This document shows, in pieces, positions 7,997 to 16,775 of a DNA stretch of 64,000 nucleotides; position 1 is the first letter of the stretch; each line of letters opens with the position of its first letter. Source of the stretch: Epilithonimonas zeae (GTDB taxonomy: Bacteria; Bacteroidota; Bacteroidia; Flavobacteriales; Weeksellaceae); NCBI RefSeq assembly GCF_023278365.1, contig NZ_CP075338.1, positions 3,038,001 to 3,102,000 on the forward strand. The letters run 5' to 3'. Position numbers and translations under genes: made by a program. The notes under the pieces are model-generated. The model saw only the letters and a list, made by a program, of their open reading frames with translations, did not search any database and was not told the DNA's origin.

Positions 7997-9583
7997 ATGG
8001 AAAACGATTTAGAAGAAAAAAATTACATACCAAATCAGGTGATTTCGAAAGATAGTCTAAAAACCTATTTTGAAAACGGGGATACGCCTGATGAACAAAA
8101 TTTCTGGGAATGGCAAGATTCTTATTGGCACAAAAATGATCCTAACGATGTCATCCCATCAGAAAGACTTGACTTATCTGGGAAAGCTGATAAAAATGCT
8201 ACAAATTTGGATGGAGACAATGTGCAAAGTTGGAGAACAAAACTTAATATCCAAGATAATGTTCAGAGTATACCCGTATCCGGCACGCAAAGCGGAATAG
8301 TTAATAATGAAAATTTACAGGAACTTGGAGGTGCAGATAAAACGATTAACAAAGTAAGGATTGGAAAAGGCTCGGGTAATACAACGGTTATCATAGAGGA
8401 TAGTACCTCTGTAGGAGATTCTGCTTTATCTTCAAATACAACAGGAAAAAACAATACTGCGATAGGAATGTATGTTTTAAATGCAAATACATCAGGCAGT
8501 TTCAATGCGGGATTAGGCGATTATGCATTATATTCCAATGTCACAGGTGTTTGGAATAGTGCTTTAGGGTCATCTGCATTATTAAATAATACATCAGGGC
8601 AAAGGAACGTTGCTACTGGATCTGCGTTGTATTGGAATACTATAGGAAATAGAAATACTGGAATAGGAATCAGCGCAGGCTATGCAAATGTCTCAGGATC
8701 AAATAATACTTATTTAGGAAGTTCCGCAGGTTATGACAATGGATTGGGAAGTTATAACGTAGCTGTAGGTAATGCTGCAATGGCTATATCTACAAGTGGT
8801 TACACTTCTGGAGGCTCAACTGTTAATTTAAATAGAAACGTATTCATTGGATCTATGATCCAAGGTTTAGCAGATTTAAATGATACTTTAGCAATTGATA
8901 ACAAAGGAGCAACTGTCACACAAGCAGCTAATGCATTGATTTATGGAGGATTTTCAGTTGCGAACAGATTTGTGAAAATTAATGGAGCGTTATCAACCAA
9001 TCCAGCTAATACACCAAATGCTGATGGTGATGCGACTTTTACTAAAAGAGTAGTTGCTAAAGCAGACGGAACTTTTGGCTTTGCGACAGATATTACTCCC
9101 GCTATTACTATTACATCAACATCTACAACAAAGATTAGACTGACCTCAGATTTTATAAGTAGTAATGTAACTAGAGCCAATGTGCCAACATTTAACTTTA
9201 ACGTAGAAACTGGAAAGTTCTATAAAATCAAAATTCTTGGAGCGTATAGCTCAGTTGCTACTACAACAGGCGGTTCTATCGGTTTTGTTCTTGGTAATGG
9301 CGCAGCAGGAAGTATTTTTGGATCTGTTAAGATGAATATTGTTCACACCAATACAGCTGCACCAGAACAGGTAATTACTGCAATTGATTCTAATTCTGCA
9401 ACAGTAAGAAGTTTTGCAACATCTACGGGAGTTGGTACTATCAATATGCCGGAAATGATCATCGCAGAATTAATTTTCGAATGTACTACGCCTGGAGTAT
9501 TTAATGTACAATGGGCTTCAGAGATAGCAAACAACAATGCAACGCTTTTGAAGAACACCCTTTTAGAAATCACAGAAATTTAA
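7997..9583 (+). CDS. Phage tail-fibre-like / YadA-head-like repeat protein
   Basis: A 528-residue protein. The N-terminus (about 18-55) has SKDSLKTYFENGDTPDEQNF and WHKNDPNDVIP, a pattern seen at the start of many Bacteroidota phage-fibre-like proteins. Residues about 130-290 form a run of short Asn/Gly/Ser/Thr repeats (for example NTTGKNNTAIGMYVL, NVTGVWNSALGSSAL, NTIGNRNTGIGISAG) like the left-handed beta-roll of YadA-type trimeric heads. The rest looks beta-rich. There is no signal peptide, no YadA membrane anchor and no T9SS tail, so it is probably a cytoplasmically assembled fibre rather than a surface adhesin. It shares an operon with the 53-residue protein and probably the 1220-residue protein. 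Confidence 0.72.
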   Translation: MENDLEEKNYIPNQVISKDSLKTYFENGDTPDEQNFWEWQDSYWHKNDPNDVIPSERLDLSGKADKNATNLDGDNVQSWRTKLNIQDNVQSIPVSGTQSGIVNNENLQELGGADKTINKVRIGKGSGNTTVIIEDSTSVGDSALSSNTTGKNNTAIGMYVLNANTSGSFNAGLGDYALYSNVTGVWNSALGSSALLNNTSGQRNVATGSALYWNTIGNRNTGIGISAGYANVSGSNNTYLGSSAGYDNGLGSYNVAVGNAAMAISTSGYTSGGSTVNLNRNVFIGSMIQGLADLNDTLAIDNKGATVTQAANALIYGGFSVANRFVKINGALSTNPANTPNADGDATFTKRVVAKADGTFGFATDITPAITITSTSTTKIRLTSDFISSNVTRANVPTFNFNVETGKFYKIKILGAYSSVATTTGGSIGFVLGNGAAGSIFGSVKMNIVHTNTAAPEQVITAIDSNSATVRSFATSTGVGTINMPEMIIAELIFECTTPGVFNVQWASEIANNNATLLKNTLLEITEI

Positions 9584-9682
9584 ATTTTATTAAAAATAAG
9601 TAAGGCAAAATTCAATTAAAATTAATTGAACAGCCCAAACTATGTCCTAATATAAACACCAAAATAATTTAAAATAAATAAA

Positions 9683-12600
9683 ATGAACGATTCAACAAAT
9701 ATAAATAATGTACAGGCTGTATCTAATCCTGCTACACAAACGCTCTTCAGATTTGTAAGCCTTAGAAATCCGCAGCTTACAGAAGTGGTGAAGGAAAACT
9801 TAGGTTTTGTTAAAAGACCAAAAAATATTAAAGGTATCTTCGATACACAAATAGAAATTTGGGCAGTGACAGAGCCAAAATCGACAATTAAATTTCAAGA
9901 GCTTGAAATAGCTGCAGCTAATTTTGAATTAGAAGCTTTTAAAAAAGAAAAGGAGGTAGAGAATATTAATTCGGATTATTTTTCAATAGGTAAATCTTTA
10001 TCAAAAAATCAAGTTGTTGACCCTATAGTAATAGAAAGAGTTGCTAGTTTGCCTAAACTTACAGATGCTTCCTTAACAACCCTTTGGAATAATTTGATTT
10101 ATCAAGTTGTTACACAAAAAGATTTTTACATAAAAGAAGCAATAATTCAGACTCTCAAAGCAATAGACTATATTGAGGTTTACAAAAAATATAGATATCA
10201 GGATGTTGCTATTGAAAAACTTAATGAAGCTAAAAATGCTAAAGTAATATTGCCAGCTAAGCTTTTTGTAGAGGAAGCATCAGTGGAAGATGACGAAGAT
10301 AACATTTTTACGGTTCAAAAATCGAAAATAGCAAGTGAGGATCGTATTGGAGGCGAGAGAAATTCAAAAATCGGTGCTTCAGTTTTCCCAAAAATGCTTT
10401 CTACAAAACAAGAAAGTAGGTTAAGACTAAATGCCGAAAAAAATCTAAAACAGAGCATTGCTTCTATTAAAAAATCTGATTTACAAACTCTTAAGAGAGA
10501 GCTGGAAAAGCTACAAAAGAGCTACAATAAATCTTACCAACAAGCATACAATGATGAAATGGTAAGATATCAAATTGAAATTCAGCCTATTATTGATAAC
10601 AATAATAAAATCCTGGAAAATATAGAATCAACTTTTGGTGCAGAAATAACTTCAAGAGAAAAAAGATCAGCCTATAATCGAGTAGAATTAAAAGAGGTCC
10701 CGGAGTTTCAGTTCAATTATAGGAATGAAATCAACTTTGCTGATTTAAAATCACAATTAAGTTTAAAATCGCTAAATACCTTTCTGGAATTATTTACAGA
10801 ATTTAATGTGTCACCAATTTCTGATAAACAAACAGATAGTGATTTGCAAACATCGTTTATCAATTCTGATACTTCAATGCGTATTGATAATACTACATTC
10901 GAATTATTGGAAGACTATCATTCTTATGAGAAAGTTTTTGAAAGATTAGATGATGCCATCTCTGTGGAATCTCAAGCCCTATTGTCTATCTTAGAAAGAC
11001 CGCAGAAGCAGTATGTAAATTTAGCCGGGGTAATCGTTCCAATCTCTAAAACTAAGCTTGTTACACCGGGAGGTTACAGTTTGTTATCATACTACAAAGA
11101 ATCTGTCATTGGTTACAATTCTTTTTTAAATTTTAGTTTTGAAGTCGATAATGCTTCTTGGTCTCTGGCTTATGCAAAAATTTCAGCGTTAGCGGATGAG
11201 AATGAAATTGAAGAAACATTTACCAATTTATCAGTTGTTGATAATATGATTACTCTTCCTCCTGTTTTTGTTGATAAATTTAAGAGTGTATCTTCAATAA
11301 AGATTGAGCTTTATTTTGATAATGATAGAGAATGTGTCTTAGAATTAGGCGATTTGACTAATAACCATAATTACATCGGGGTTCTTAGTTTTGACTCAAA
11401 CCTTAGTAGAAAAACAGCTAAAACAGACGTTGGAAGTACCAATACTTTCACACCAAAACGTTTCGGTGTACGCCGACTTGGTATTGCAGATTATCTTAAA
11501 GTAGAACAATCAGTTCACGCATATGTTCCAGGAGAAGTTTCGAATATTGAAAATGTTATGGCAAGCGAGTTGAGACACAAATCCTCGGTAAGATCTGTTA
11601 AAACAGAAGACACCCAGACAGATGCAACTTCTACGGAAACAGAGCATATTTCTGATACGACTACAGCTACTAGAAATGATATGCAGAGTGAGGTAGCAAG
11701 AGAATTGGATAAGCAGCAGAGCTTTGCTTCACACGCCAATTTCAGCAAAAATGCGGTTTGGACAATTGATGTAGGAGCTAGTTATGCTAATAATACAGCT
11801 CAGCATGATAGTACTAGACAAGCAGTTCAGAAATCGCAGGAAGTTACAAATAGGGCTTTAGATAGGATTGTTTCCAAAGTCTCTCAAGAAAGGATTAGAA
11901 AGATAACAAATGAATTTGTAGAGGAGAATATTCATGAGTTCGATAACAGAGATGGAAAAGAGCATATCTCAGGCGTTTACAGATGGGTAGATAAGAAAAT
12001 GAAAAATCAAATCTACAACTATGGAAAGAGGATGATGTTTGAGTTTATGATTCCCGAGCCGGCTCGTTTACACAGATTAGCTAATGCTGGAGAGATTCTT
12101 ACAGCACCGCAAGATCCCAGAAAAGCAACTGGTCAATGGAACATGGCCAATGCAAATGTAGATGAAACAATTTTGCAGTACTGGGCTGATGTATATAATG
12201 TGAAACTCACGGAAACTCCTGTGAAAACTGTCAATCAACACATCGACTATGAATACTTCAAACTTGACGGCGATCAGGGTCAGAGATTTAAAGTGCTGAC
12301 CTTTCCGGAGAATTATGCTGCAAAATCTGTAAAAGTTTCCTATGGATATGAGTTTGGGAGAATGGTGGTAAGTAATTTTAAAGGTGGAGATATATCATTG
12401 CCTTATGTAGGAGGAGGTTCTATAGACAATAGTTTTACTGTAGATGGACTAAATATAGAAAACAGTTTTGCATTTAAGTACCAAGGTTTTGGTGTAGATT
12501 CTTTCAACGTCACATTTGATCTCGTTTGTGGGCTCTCCGATACTTACATCAATTCCTGGAAACAACTGCAGTTTGATAATATTATTGCAGCTTACATGCA

Positions 12601-13345
12601 GGCTGATGCAGATTTCCAAAAGATAAAAGAAGAGCAGGAAGCCACCCAGACAGACAAAACCCAAAACTTCTACCGGGATATGGAGGAAGTGGTTCTGAAG
12701 CACAACTGCATTGCTTATCTGTTGCAGGATTACTTGGCAATTTTAGGGCGCAGGTCTACAAGTGGTACCAATATGGAAAATTTCCAGGTCATGTTGGATG
12801 CAGATTTGGACTCTTATGCTGCTTTGGTCAAGTTCATGGAGCAAGCCTTTGAGTGGACCATTATGGATTACACCTTCTACCCATATTATTGGGCAGACAG
12901 AGCCAACTGGCAGGAGATGTACATTACAGAAAGTGTGGACCCATTATTCAGAAACTTCCTGCAGGCTGGTATGGGACGTGTGATTGTAACCGTGAAACCA
13001 GGTTTTGAGGACGCAGTTCAGTTCTTTATGAATACTGGTAAGATCTGGAATGGCGGCGAAGTCCCTGTAATTGGCGATCCAATGTATTTGAGTATTGTAG
13101 ACGAATTACGTGAGCCGGCTGGCAAGCCACAAGGCAAAGCGTGGATCACAAGAATCCCTACAACGTTGAACATTTTGCAAGCCAGATCTATCGGGTTGGA
13201 AGTAATTGACGCATTACCAATCTCCAAGGAAAACCCTGAAGATTTTGAAGTTCCTTCGGAAGTAGAAACTGCGAGTGCTTTTGGTGAACCGAAAGATGTG
13301 GTTTTGACGGGGAGTACGAAGCCTACAACCTTATCACAAAAATAA
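9683..13345 (+). CDS. Large protein of unknown function (1220 residues)
   Basis: The family is not recognised with confidence. There is no signal peptide or membrane segment. Residues about 235-320 are a charged coiled coil (EKNLKQSIASIKK to IIDNNNKILENIES). Residues about 595-620 have a conserved-looking block (GVRRLGIADYLKVEQSVHAY, then PGEVSNIENVMASE). A Thr/Glu-rich linker follows, then a region with MFEFMIPEPARL near 786. The C-terminal part (about 1055-1190) is aromatic (FEWTIMDYTFYPYYWADRANW, then FRNFLQAGMGRVIVTVKPGF) and looks like a compact domain. Its position after a fibre-like gene and an endolysin-like gene suggests a structural or delivery role, but that is inference only. A short relic of a second copy of its 3' region is at 15950. 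Confidence 0.75.
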   Translation: MNDSTNINNVQAVSNPATQTLFRFVSLRNPQLTEVVKENLGFVKRPKNIKGIFDTQIEIWAVTEPKSTIKFQELEIAAANFELEAFKKEKEVENINSDYFSIGKSLSKNQVVDPIVIERVASLPKLTDASLTTLWNNLIYQVVTQKDFYIKEAIIQTLKAIDYIEVYKKYRYQDVAIEKLNEAKNAKVILPAKLFVEEASVEDDEDNIFTVQKSKIASEDRIGGERNSKIGASVFPKMLSTKQESRLRLNAEKNLKQSIASIKKSDLQTLKRELEKLQKSYNKSYQQAYNDEMVRYQIEIQPIIDNNNKILENIESTFGAEITSREKRSAYNRVELKEVPEFQFNYRNEINFADLKSQLSLKSLNTFLELFTEFNVSPISDKQTDSDLQTSFINSDTSMRIDNTTFELLEDYHSYEKVFERLDDAISVESQALLSILERPQKQYVNLAGVIVPISKTKLVTPGGYSLLSYYKESVIGYNSFLNFSFEVDNASWSLAYAKISALADENEIEETFTNLSVVDNMITLPPVFVDKFKSVSSIKIELYFDNDRECVLELGDLTNNHNYIGVLSFDSNLSRKTAKTDVGSTNTFTPKRFGVRRLGIADYLKVEQSVHAYVPGEVSNIENVMASELRHKSSVRSVKTEDTQTDATSTETEHISDTTTATRNDMQSEVARELDKQQSFASHANFSKNAVWTIDVGASYANNTAQHDSTRQAVQKSQEVTNRALDRIVSKVSQERIRKITNEFVEENIHEFDNRDGKEHISGVYRWVDKKMKNQIYNYGKRMMFEFMIPEPARLHRLANAGEILTAPQDPRKATGQWNMANANVDETILQYWADVYNVKLTETPVKTVNQHIDYEYFKLDGDQGQRFKVLTFPENYAAKSVKVSYGYEFGRMVVSNFKGGDISLPYVGGGSIDNSFTVDGLNIENSFAFKYQGFGVDSFNVTFDLVCGLSDTYINSWKQLQFDNIIAAYMQADADFQKIKEEQEATQTDKTQNFYRDMEEVVLKHNCIAYLLQDYLAILGRRSTSGTNMENFQVMLDADLDSYAALVKFMEQAFEWTIMDYTFYPYYWADRANWQEMYITESVDPLFRNFLQAGMGRVIVTVKPGFEDAVQFFMNTGKIWNGGEVPVIGDPMYLSIVDELREPAGKPQGKAWITRIPTTLNILQARSIGLEVIDALPISKENPEDFEVPSEVETASAFGEPKDVVLTGSTKPTTLSQK

Positions 13346-13361
13346 AATTTCTTAAAAATGG

Positions 13362-13388
13362 CGGTGTCTAAAAGCACCGCTTATTTTT
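13362..13388 (+). terminator. Terminator after the 1220-residue protein gene
   Basis: The stem GCGGTG (13362-13367) with CACCGC (13376-13381) is followed by TTATTTTT, 17 bases after the stop. It also argues against the upstream ATG at 13358 as the start of the next gene. Confidence 0.7.
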
Positions 13389-13414
13389 CAATTTTAACTT
13401 TAAAATTTAAAAAA

Positions 13415-14599
13415 ATGAAAGCAGCAAAAGCATTAGGCTTGTCAAGAATGAAAGAAAATAAGGAAAAAGAACCTCCAAAAGAATATATCGAGGGTTATAT
13501 TTGGTGCGACAAAAACCAAAATAATTTTACGGATGGAGTGTTGAGGTATGGACAAAATGAAATTTATTCGCTTCTAGAATTCACACAATATGCTATTGGA
13601 AAGATAGCAAAAATAGAAGTGTCAAACAGAACCAATGGAAATTTATTAGAAACAAAATCATTTAAAATTACGTCTAAAAAAATGATAATAGGTTTTGATG
13701 AAGAGAAAATATTTAATTCTTGTGATGGAGAAACAATTAATTTCTTTGCAATAAAGATGCTTGTAGAAAACCAGTTCTTTTACCCAGATCCTAAATATCT
13801 CAATATGAATCTCAAAATTCATTTTGTGGTTTTAGTGCCCAAAATTATGAACAAACTTGGATGGAAAATGGCAGAAAAATCTCAAATAGAGTGGTTTGAA
13901 GGTAAAGCCAATAATTATCCTTGGGAATCTGAACCTGGTATTAATTACTTCACATTAGGAGGTTTAATGCATTTTGATAGGTTTAAGGATTTTTATAATA
14001 AACATCTTAATGATTGGAAAACCGAAAAATCGATTAATGTTTTAAAAGGAGAAATAATTAAAATGCAAAAAGATGGAATAATAGAATTTCCAACTGTAGC
14101 GAATCCTAAAACAGAGTTTGGTACCTTTTCAGGAGAAGTTAATGAAAAAGTAATAAAACCCGATGAATTGAATGGAAAAGAAACAATAGAAAAAATGCCA
14201 TTATTTGAAAAATATTATTTTAAAAATGTTCCATACAAAGAATCAAAATTAAATAGTCTAGATGATTTTTTCGGGGCAATAGCCAATTGCAATCTTAGGT
14301 TTTCTGCCAAAGGCTTTCTCCATTACCAGAACGGAAAAATTATGGTAGAGATTAAAAAAATTGCAGTTTATATAAAAGATGGGTTTGATTTTGTGGATGG
14401 TGATGCTTTAATAAGTCAGCCTTTAGGTTTTTGGACTTATAAAAACAAATCTGCCTCCAAAACAGGTTTTTCAAATTCTGAGATTAATAATAAATCTTAT
14501 AGAGATTATAGATATGATACACATAAGGGGAGTGATGGTTACAGATATTCTAATCTTTATCTGTATGATGCAACTTATACTATGTTCAATTTAAAATAA
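13415..14599 (+). CDS. DUF6402-like protein, possible toxin/effector
   Basis: The 394-residue product starts at ATG 13415; an earlier in-frame ATG at 13358 lies inside a terminator hairpin. The C-terminal pattern, with FDFVDGDALISQPLGFWTYK followed by NKSYRDYR and KGSDGYRYSNLYLYD, resembles DUF6402, a family seen in polymorphic-toxin and type VI effector neighbourhoods. There is no signal peptide. Base composition is more AT-rich than in the housekeeping genes. The next gene (14660) is a small membrane-anchored protein, the layout of an effector followed by its immunity protein. The DUF6402 link is from memory of the family and is moderately sure; toxicity is inferred. Confidence 0.55.
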   Translation: MKAAKALGLSRMKENKEKEPPKEYIEGYIWCDKNQNNFTDGVLRYGQNEIYSLLEFTQYAIGKIAKIEVSNRTNGNLLETKSFKITSKKMIIGFDEEKIFNSCDGETINFFAIKMLVENQFFYPDPKYLNMNLKIHFVVLVPKIMNKLGWKMAEKSQIEWFEGKANNYPWESEPGINYFTLGGLMHFDRFKDFYNKHLNDWKTEKSINVLKGEIIKMQKDGIIEFPTVANPKTEFGTFSGEVNEKVIKPDELNGKETIEKMPLFEKYYFKNVPYKESKLNSLDDFFGAIANCNLRFSAKGFLHYQNGKIMVEIKKIAVYIKDGFDFVDGDALISQPLGFWTYKNKSASKTGFSNSEINNKSYRDYRYDTHKGSDGYRYSNLYLYDATYTMFNLK

Positions 14600-14636
14600 T
14601 TTCTAAAGTTTGACAGAATTTCTTACTAAACTTTTT

Positions 14637-14644
14637 TATTTTTG
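14637..14644 (+). promoter_or_regulatory. Promoter -7 element TATTTTTG before the 116-residue protein gene
   Basis: A TAnnTTTG box lies 15 bases before the ATG at 14660. An own promoter is what an immunity gene would need in order to be expressed independently of its toxin. Confidence 0.55.
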
Positions 14645-14659
14645 TTAAAAGTTTAATTT

Positions 14660-15010
14660 ATGAAAAAAATCCTTATCGCTATTTTTATTTTTAGTTTAGT
14701 TTGTTTTGGTATTTACAGCTTTTTTAGTCAAAAAGAATTTCTACATTCTAGAAAAAGTCCTGATGGAAAATACATCGTAGAAATTTATAAAGAAAAAAGT
14801 TTTTTTGCTGCGCCAGGAGACGGCGGTATTAGTGGTAGCTTGGGATATATTAAACTATTAGATGAAAATGGAGATAAAATTGGAGACACTTCAGATTGCC
14901 CCCCCTTTTTTTTAAGTGATATTGAGCTTGATTGGGAAATAGGAAAGAATAAATATATTTCCTATACAAAAGGAGAAGGGATTAATTTAAAAACAGGTAA
15001 ATGCAATTAA
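14660..15010 (+). CDS. Small membrane-anchored protein, candidate immunity protein
   Basis: 116 residues: an N-terminal hydrophobic segment (about 4-23) followed by a soluble domain containing SRKSPDGKYIVEIYKE (about 31-46) and SDIELDWEIGKNKYISY. The first segment is a signal anchor or uncleaved signal peptide, so the domain should face the periplasm. The family is not recognised. It follows the DUF6402-like gene and has its own promoter box, so an immunity role is a reasonable but untested guess. Confidence 0.6.
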   Translation: MKKILIAIFIFSLVCFGIYSFFSQKEFLHSRKSPDGKYIVEIYKEKSFFAAPGDGGISGSLGYIKLLDENGDKIGDTSDCPPFFLSDIELDWEIGKNKYISYTKGEGINLKTGKCN

Positions 15011-15050
15011 TGAATTGAAGCGAGACCCAGATTCACATACTTTAATGGTT

Positions 15051-15187
15051 CGATAGCGCGGATTTGTAATTCGTGCTTTTTCATAATAATTAAAATAAAA
15101 GCAGTAACACAATGTGTTATTGCTTTTTTTAGTATTTTCGAGTATAGATGTTGGAACAGTCACGGATTGCAAATCCGCGACATCGGG
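15051..15187. mobile_element. REPIN copy 1 (two inverted REP hairpins)
   Basis: The left REP (15051-15076, core GCGCGGATTTGTAATTCG) and the right REP (15161-15187, core CGGATTGCAAATCCGCG) are inverted copies of each other, and each can fold on itself. Between them lies an AAAAGCAGTAACACA / TGTGTTATTGCTTTT hairpin. Copy 2 at 15996 has nearly the same 136-bp sequence. The same REPs bracket the RAYT transposase relic at 17912, the likely source of mobility. Confidence 0.85.
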
Positions 15188-15221
15188 TATTAAAGAGAAA
15201 CCCAGAATTAGTTAGTATAAA

Positions 15222-15899
15222 ATGAGAAAAATAAACTTATTTCTTTTCTTCATAATTTGTAATGTTGTTTTTGCACAAGATTTAGATACTTATCGATTAA
15301 ATTATTGTTTGAAAAAATGCAAAATTTATTCGAAAGAATTAATAGATAAGAAAAATAAAAATGATGCTGTTCCTTCGTATATGATAGGAACGCCTAAATT
15401 TTCCAAAATGTTTTCAATAAAAGAGGATGACAGAATGAAGATTTATCCATTTAATAAATATGATTCTATTTATGTGACAAATCCAATATTAATAGAAAAA
15501 ATACAAGAGCCAAGAAATTATTTAGATAAAAAATACCATAAATCATTGAGATTACTATCTAAAGATGAAAAAAATAAATTATCGGATATTTTATTTAATT
15601 ATCATAAAACTTACGATTTATTTAGAATTAGTGTAAAAGGTCAAATTGGATGCGATTGTGTTTATTTGGAATACCCTCAAATGATATTACTTTTTATGAA
15701 AAATGGGAGATTTGAAAAATACATTGCTTTTCCTGATGATGGATGGGATAGATATAATTTTTCAGATGGACAATACAATAATTTTGATTGGTCAGAAAAC
15801 AAAGAAAGTATGATTTTGGATATGTTTAAAAAAGACATTCTTCCTGACCAAAATTGTAAAACGCCAGTCTATAATCCGCCACCTCCAGAAAAAAAATAA
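15222..15899 (+). CDS. Secreted protein, paralogue of the 16991 gene; candidate immunity protein
   Basis: 225 residues with a cleavable signal peptide (MRKINLFLFFIICNVVFAQ). It shares many blocks with the 16991 product: YPFNKYDSIYV, NYLDKKYHKSLR, KLSDILFNYH, LLFMKNGRFEKYIAFPDDGW and FKKDILPDQ. Three early cysteines or more (Leu-Asn-Tyr-Cys, Lys-Cys-Lys) and a later CDC may form disulfides in the periplasm. The family is not recognised. Two diverged copies in a toxin/immunity-like region suggest periplasmic immunity proteins against related toxins. A REPIN ends 34 bases upstream and a terminator follows. Confidence 0.65.
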   Translation: MRKINLFLFFIICNVVFAQDLDTYRLNYCLKKCKIYSKELIDKKNKNDAVPSYMIGTPKFSKMFSIKEDDRMKIYPFNKYDSIYVTNPILIEKIQEPRNYLDKKYHKSLRLLSKDEKNKLSDILFNYHKTYDLFRISVKGQIGCDCVYLEYPQMILLFMKNGRFEKYIAFPDDGWDRYNFSDGQYNNFDWSENKESMILDMFKKDILPDQNCKTPVYNPPPPEKK

Positions 15900-15905
15900 T
15901 ATTTA

Positions 15906-15933
15906 AACCGCAACAACAAGTTGCGGTTTTTTT
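15906..15933 (+). terminator. Terminator after the 225-residue gene
   Basis: AACCGCAAC (15906-15914) pairs with GTTGCGGTT (15920-15928), followed by a T run. The paralogous gene at 16991 keeps only the left arm of this hairpin (17670-17680). Confidence 0.88.
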
Positions 15934-15949
15934 ATGCTGAAAAATTGAA

Positions 15950-15994
15950 AACTTTCTTGAAAATAAGGGACGTGTAATTGTAACCATGAAGCTT
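15950..15994 (+). pseudogene. Short relic resembling the 3' part of the 1220-residue protein gene
   Basis: Fifteen codons read NFLENKGRVIVTMKL, against NFLQAGMGRVIVTVKP in the large protein (bases around 12955-13000). At DNA level GGGACGTGT-ATTGTAACC-TGAA is shared with two substitutions. It ends directly at REPIN copy 2. It is short, so chance is possible, but the position makes a decayed duplicate plausible. Confidence 0.35.
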
Positions 15995-15995
15995 C

Positions 15996-16131
15996 CCCGA
16001 TAGCGCGGATTTGCAATCCGTGCTTTTATACAATCAAAAACAAAGCAGTAGTATAATGTGTTATTGCTTTTTTAATATTTTCGTGAATTGATGTTGGAAA
16101 CAGTCACGGATTGCAAATCCGCGCCATCGGG
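15996..16131. mobile_element. REPIN copy 2
   Basis: The left REP (15996-16022, core GCGCGGATTTGCAATCCG) and the right REP (16105-16131, core CGGATTGCAAATCCGCG) are perfect inverted copies across most of 27 bases. They flank an AAAGCAGTAGTATAATGTG-type hairpin. Its right end abuts an open frame that continues into 16136-16426, so it appears to have truncated a gene. Confidence 0.87.
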
Positions 16132-16135
16132 TAAT

Positions 16136-16426
16136 ATGATTGATTCTGTCGAAGGATTTGCACAATTCTATATAACTTTATGCTCATTTGATAAATCCTT
16201 TGATAAGAAAAAATTAGCTCAAAGTTTTGGATATATTGAATCCTGTACAAAAGAAGTTTCAGAAATATTTCTGGATGGTCTTTTAAGTTTAAGAACGCAC
16301 CCGAATTCTACTGTTTTTAAAGCAACAAAAGACCCTGAACCAACAATAGTACCTGCCTCCCAAGTAGCAGAAAATAGTAAAAACGCAGAAAAAATTATGA
16401 ACGCAATAAAAAAAATATTTGAATGA
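16136..16426 (+). pseudogene. 3' fragment of a protein gene cut by REPIN copy 2
   Basis: The frame beginning MIDSVEGFAQFYITLCSFD starts immediately at the REPIN end and lacks any N-terminal module or visible promoter. It encodes 96 residues, ending AEKIMNAIKKIFE, and overlaps the start of the next gene in an ATGA junction. That coupling is typical of a toxin gene followed by its immunity gene. Most probably it is the surviving tail of a longer toxin-like protein; it could still be translated as a small protein. Confidence 0.45.
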
Positions 16427-16773
16427 AAAATTTAAAATGGTTTTGGAGAATTAATTACATTATAACCCTTTATAGTTTAGTCTTATTGTCTGGAGAGATT
16501 GTAGACTCTATTCTTGGCTATGATAAAAATGGCTATAGTTTCACACAAAAATATAGTAAATACTATATGATAGGCAATAACGATTTTATTAGTGTTTTCT
16601 TTTTTTGTATAGAATGGCTTCAAATAACATTGGTTTTAATTATTTTAATTTGGAAAAAGCAAGAAAGAACAAAATGGAACTGGCTTTACTTTATTTTATT
16701 AATGTTTTTAGCATTGGTGAAAATTCTTTTTTATTTTGTTGCTGCACTTGGCTTTGCGACAGGGGAAGCTTAA
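16423..16773 (+). CDS. Small integral membrane protein, candidate immunity protein
   Basis: 116 residues with about three hydrophobic segments (about 11-28, 53-77, 88-112). It starts inside the stop codon of the preceding fragment (ATGA overlap), so translation is coupled to it. The family is not recognised. Small multi-pass membrane proteins directly after toxin tails are often immunity proteins against pore-forming or membrane-active toxins; that role is inferred from position only. Confidence 0.5.
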   Translation: MKNLKWFWRINYIITLYSLVLLSGEIVDSILGYDKNGYSFTQKYSKYYMIGNNDFISVFFFCIEWLQITLVLIILIWKKQERTKWNWLYFILLMFLALVKILFYFVAALGFATGEA

Positions 16774-16775
16774 AT

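Noticed and set aside
5897-13345. Complete prophage or tailocin
   Set aside because: No capsid, terminase, portal, tube, sheath, baseplate or integrase gene is visible; only an endolysin-like and a fibre-like gene are phage-like.
15051-16131. tRNA or small RNA genes in the REPIN hairpins
   Set aside because: The stems are short inverted REP pairs that recur with the same sequence around a RAYT relic; no tRNA cloverleaf or anticodon arm is seen.
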